Shown here: piece after piece, positions 15,157 through 16,461 of the stretch
Layout: each line of letters begins with the position of its first letter
Position numbering within the stretch: the stretch's first letter is position 1
Assembly (NCBI GenBank): GCA_946612185.1
Contig: CAMOEP010000013.1
Coordinates: 1 to 16,461, forward strand
Length of the DNA stretch: 16,461 nucleotides
Source of the DNA: an uncultured Ruminococcus sp.
GTDB lineage: Bacteria > Bacillota > Clostridia > Oscillospirales > Ruminococcaceae
Direction of reading: 5' to 3'
The notes under the pieces: model-generated
Databases searched by the model: none
The model's input: only the letters and a program-made list of their open reading frames with translations
Told to the model about the DNA's origin: nothing
Translations under genes and position numbers: made by a program

Positions 15157-15996
15157 ATGGACGCTTCTATCAAAAAGAATTTGCAGAAAATTGCCTGCAA
15201 GGTAAGAATGGGCGTTATTGAGGGTACTTATAACGCAAAGTCTGGTCACCCCGGCGGTTCACTTTCTATCGCTGATACCCTGACCTATCTCTACTTCAAT
15301 CAGATGAATGCTGATGCAGCCGAGCCTGAGAATCCCGACAGAGACAGACTTGTCCTCTCAAAGGGTCATACTGCTCCTGCACTGTACTCCGTACTGGCTC
15401 AGAAGGGCTTCTTCCCTGAGGAGGAACTCAAAAGCCTGCGTCACATCGGCGCACTTCTCCAGGGTCACCCTTGTATCCATATCCCCGGCGTTGATATGTC
15501 CAGCGGTTCACTGGGTCAGGGAATCTCCGCTGCCTGCGGTATGGCTCTGGCTGCCAAGCTCGACAACAAGAGCTACAAGGTATACGCTATCCTCGGTGAC
15601 GGCGAGATCGAGGAAGGTCAGGTATGGGAGGCTGCTATGTTCGCTGCCCACTATAATCTTGATAACCTTATCGCTGTAGTTGACAACAACGGTCTCCAGA
15701 TCGACGGCCCTATCACTGAGGTATGTTCACCTGAGCCTATCACTGATAAGTTCGCTGCTTTCGGCTGGCACGTTATCACTATGGACGCTCACGACTTCGA
15801 TAGTATCGACAGAGCATTTGAAGCAGCTTCAAAGGTAACAGATCAGCCTGTTGCAATTATCCAGAGGTCTGTAAAGGGCAAGGGCGTTTCATTCATGGAG
15901 AACCAGGTCGGCTGGCACGGTACTGCACCCAACAAGGAGCAGTATGAGCAGGCTATGGCTGAACTGAAAGCAAGCTTACAGGAATTGGAGGACTAA
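15157..15996 (+). CDS. Transketolase, N-terminal (TPP-binding) subunit
   Basis: Carries the thiamine-diphosphate-binding half of a split transketolase, which moves two-carbon ketol units between sugar phosphates in the non-oxidative pentose phosphate pathway. SGHPGGSLS is at residues 29-37. The TPP/Mg motif begins with GDGEIEEGQVWEAA at 147 and ends with Asn177-Asn178. HGTAPN near the end is also typical. Length is 279 residues, normal for the separate N subunit. ATG 15157 is chosen because GGAGG sits 5 nt upstream; the frame runs 9 codons further left to a GTG with no ribosome site. AGA and AAG codons dominate, consistent with high expression. The partner subunit starts 4 nt after its stop. 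Confidence 0.95.
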   Translation: MDASIKKNLQKIACKVRMGVIEGTYNAKSGHPGGSLSIADTLTYLYFNQMNADAAEPENPDRDRLVLSKGHTAPALYSVLAQKGFFPEEELKSLRHIGALLQGHPCIHIPGVDMSSGSLGQGISAACGMALAAKLDNKSYKVYAILGDGEIEEGQVWEAAMFAAHYNLDNLIAVVDNNGLQIDGPITEVCSPEPITDKFAAFGWHVITMDAHDFDSIDRAFEAASKVTDQPVAIIQRSVKGKGVSFMENQVGWHGTAPNKEQYEQAMAELKASLQELED

Positions 15997-16000
15997 GACT

Positions 16001-16461
16001 ATGGCAGATGTTATCAAAAAGGCTACAAGAGAAAGCTACGGCGAAGCTCTCAGAGATCTGGCTGAGGAGTACGAAAACCTTGTGGTACTCGACGCTGACC
16101 TTGCAGCAGCTACTAAGACTGGTATATTCAAGAAGGCTTACCCTGAGCGCTTCTTCGACTGCGGTATCGCTGAGGCTAATATGATGGGCGTTGCTGCCGG
16201 ACTTGCTGCCTGCGGCAAGATCCCCTTCGCTTCCACATTCGCAATGTTCGCAGCAGGCAGAGCATACGAGATCGTAAGAAACTCTATCGGCTACCCCCAC
16301 CTGAACGTTAAGATCGGCGCAACTCACGCTGGTATCTCCGTAGGCGAGGACGGTGCAACTCACCAGTGCAACGAGGATATCGCTCTTATGAGAACGATCC
16401 CCGGTATGACTATCATCAACCCCTGCGACGATGTTGAGGCTAAGGCTGCTGTAAAGGCTGC
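16001..16461 (+). CDS. Transketolase, C-terminal subunit (3'-truncated by window edge)
   Basis: Partner of the preceding gene; the two together make a full transketolase. It begins MADVIKKATRESYGEAL, with GGAGG 9 nt before the ATG. The pyrimidine-binding domain is visible: VVLDADLAAATKTG, FFDCGIAEANMMG with Glu58 as the residue that activates TPP, and THAGISVGEDGATHQ with conserved His residues. The frame stays open to the window edge after 153 codons, so roughly half of the usual ~310 residues is present. Distinguished from 1-deoxyxylulose-5-phosphate synthase by the split-gene layout and the THAGISVGEDG motif. Confidence 0.95.
   Translation, partial: MADVIKKATRESYGEALRDLAEEYENLVVLDADLAAATKTGIFKKAYPERFFDCGIAEANMMGVAAGLAACGKIPFASTFAMFAAGRAYEIVRNSIGYPHLNVKIGATHAGISVGEDGATHQCNEDIALMRTIPGMTIINPCDDVEAKAAVKA

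Overview
All recognisable genes lie on the + strand in one tightly packed housekeeping block with no mobile elements, tRNAs, rRNAs or CRISPR arrays. Gene content and order (mutS-mutL-miaA-hfq, then yggS-sepF-ylmH-divIVA-ileS-lspA-rluD, then a split transketolase pair) point to a low-to-mid G+C Gram-positive anaerobe of the Clostridia. The protein sequences and roughly balanced base composition suggest a Ruminococcus-like member of the Oscillospiraceae. That placement is an inference from gene content and style, not a database match.

Layout: (1) 1-5300, DNA mismatch repair and tRNA modification: mutS (5' end cut off by the window edge), mutL with an endonuclease-type C-terminus, and miaA. (2) 5301-5618, a candidate extended -10 promoter laid over the miaA stop codon, a short leader hairpin, and hfq. 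(3) 5630-7769, a membrane-anchored HlyD/MFP-like protein with an acidic repeat-bearing insertion, overlapping yggS (PLP-binding protein). (4) 7890-9769, the cell-division ylm set sepF-ylmH-divIVA, without the usual ylmG. (5) 9798-14039, ileS, a strong intergenic hairpin, lspA and rluD. (6) 14048-15117, a Cof-type HAD phosphatase overlapping by 4 nt an 83-residue two-helix membrane protein that carries the signature loop of the beta subunit of Na+-translocating decarboxylases. (7) 15157-16461, transketolase N- and C-terminal subunits as separate genes, the second cut off by the window edge.

Most neighbours overlap by 1-8 nt or are separated by fewer than 40 nt, so long co-transcripts are likely. 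The largest gaps are 7770-7889 (120 nt), 5301-5378 (78 nt) and 12570-12631 (62 nt); no gene-free stretch reaches 300 nt. Mismatch repair, tRNA isopentenylation and Hfq form one functional group. SepF/DivIVA place the middle of the window in division and polar growth. IleRS, LspA and RluD serve translation and lipoprotein maturation. The least explained items are the small OadB-like membrane protein (14866-15117) and the orphan HlyD-like protein (5630-7090).
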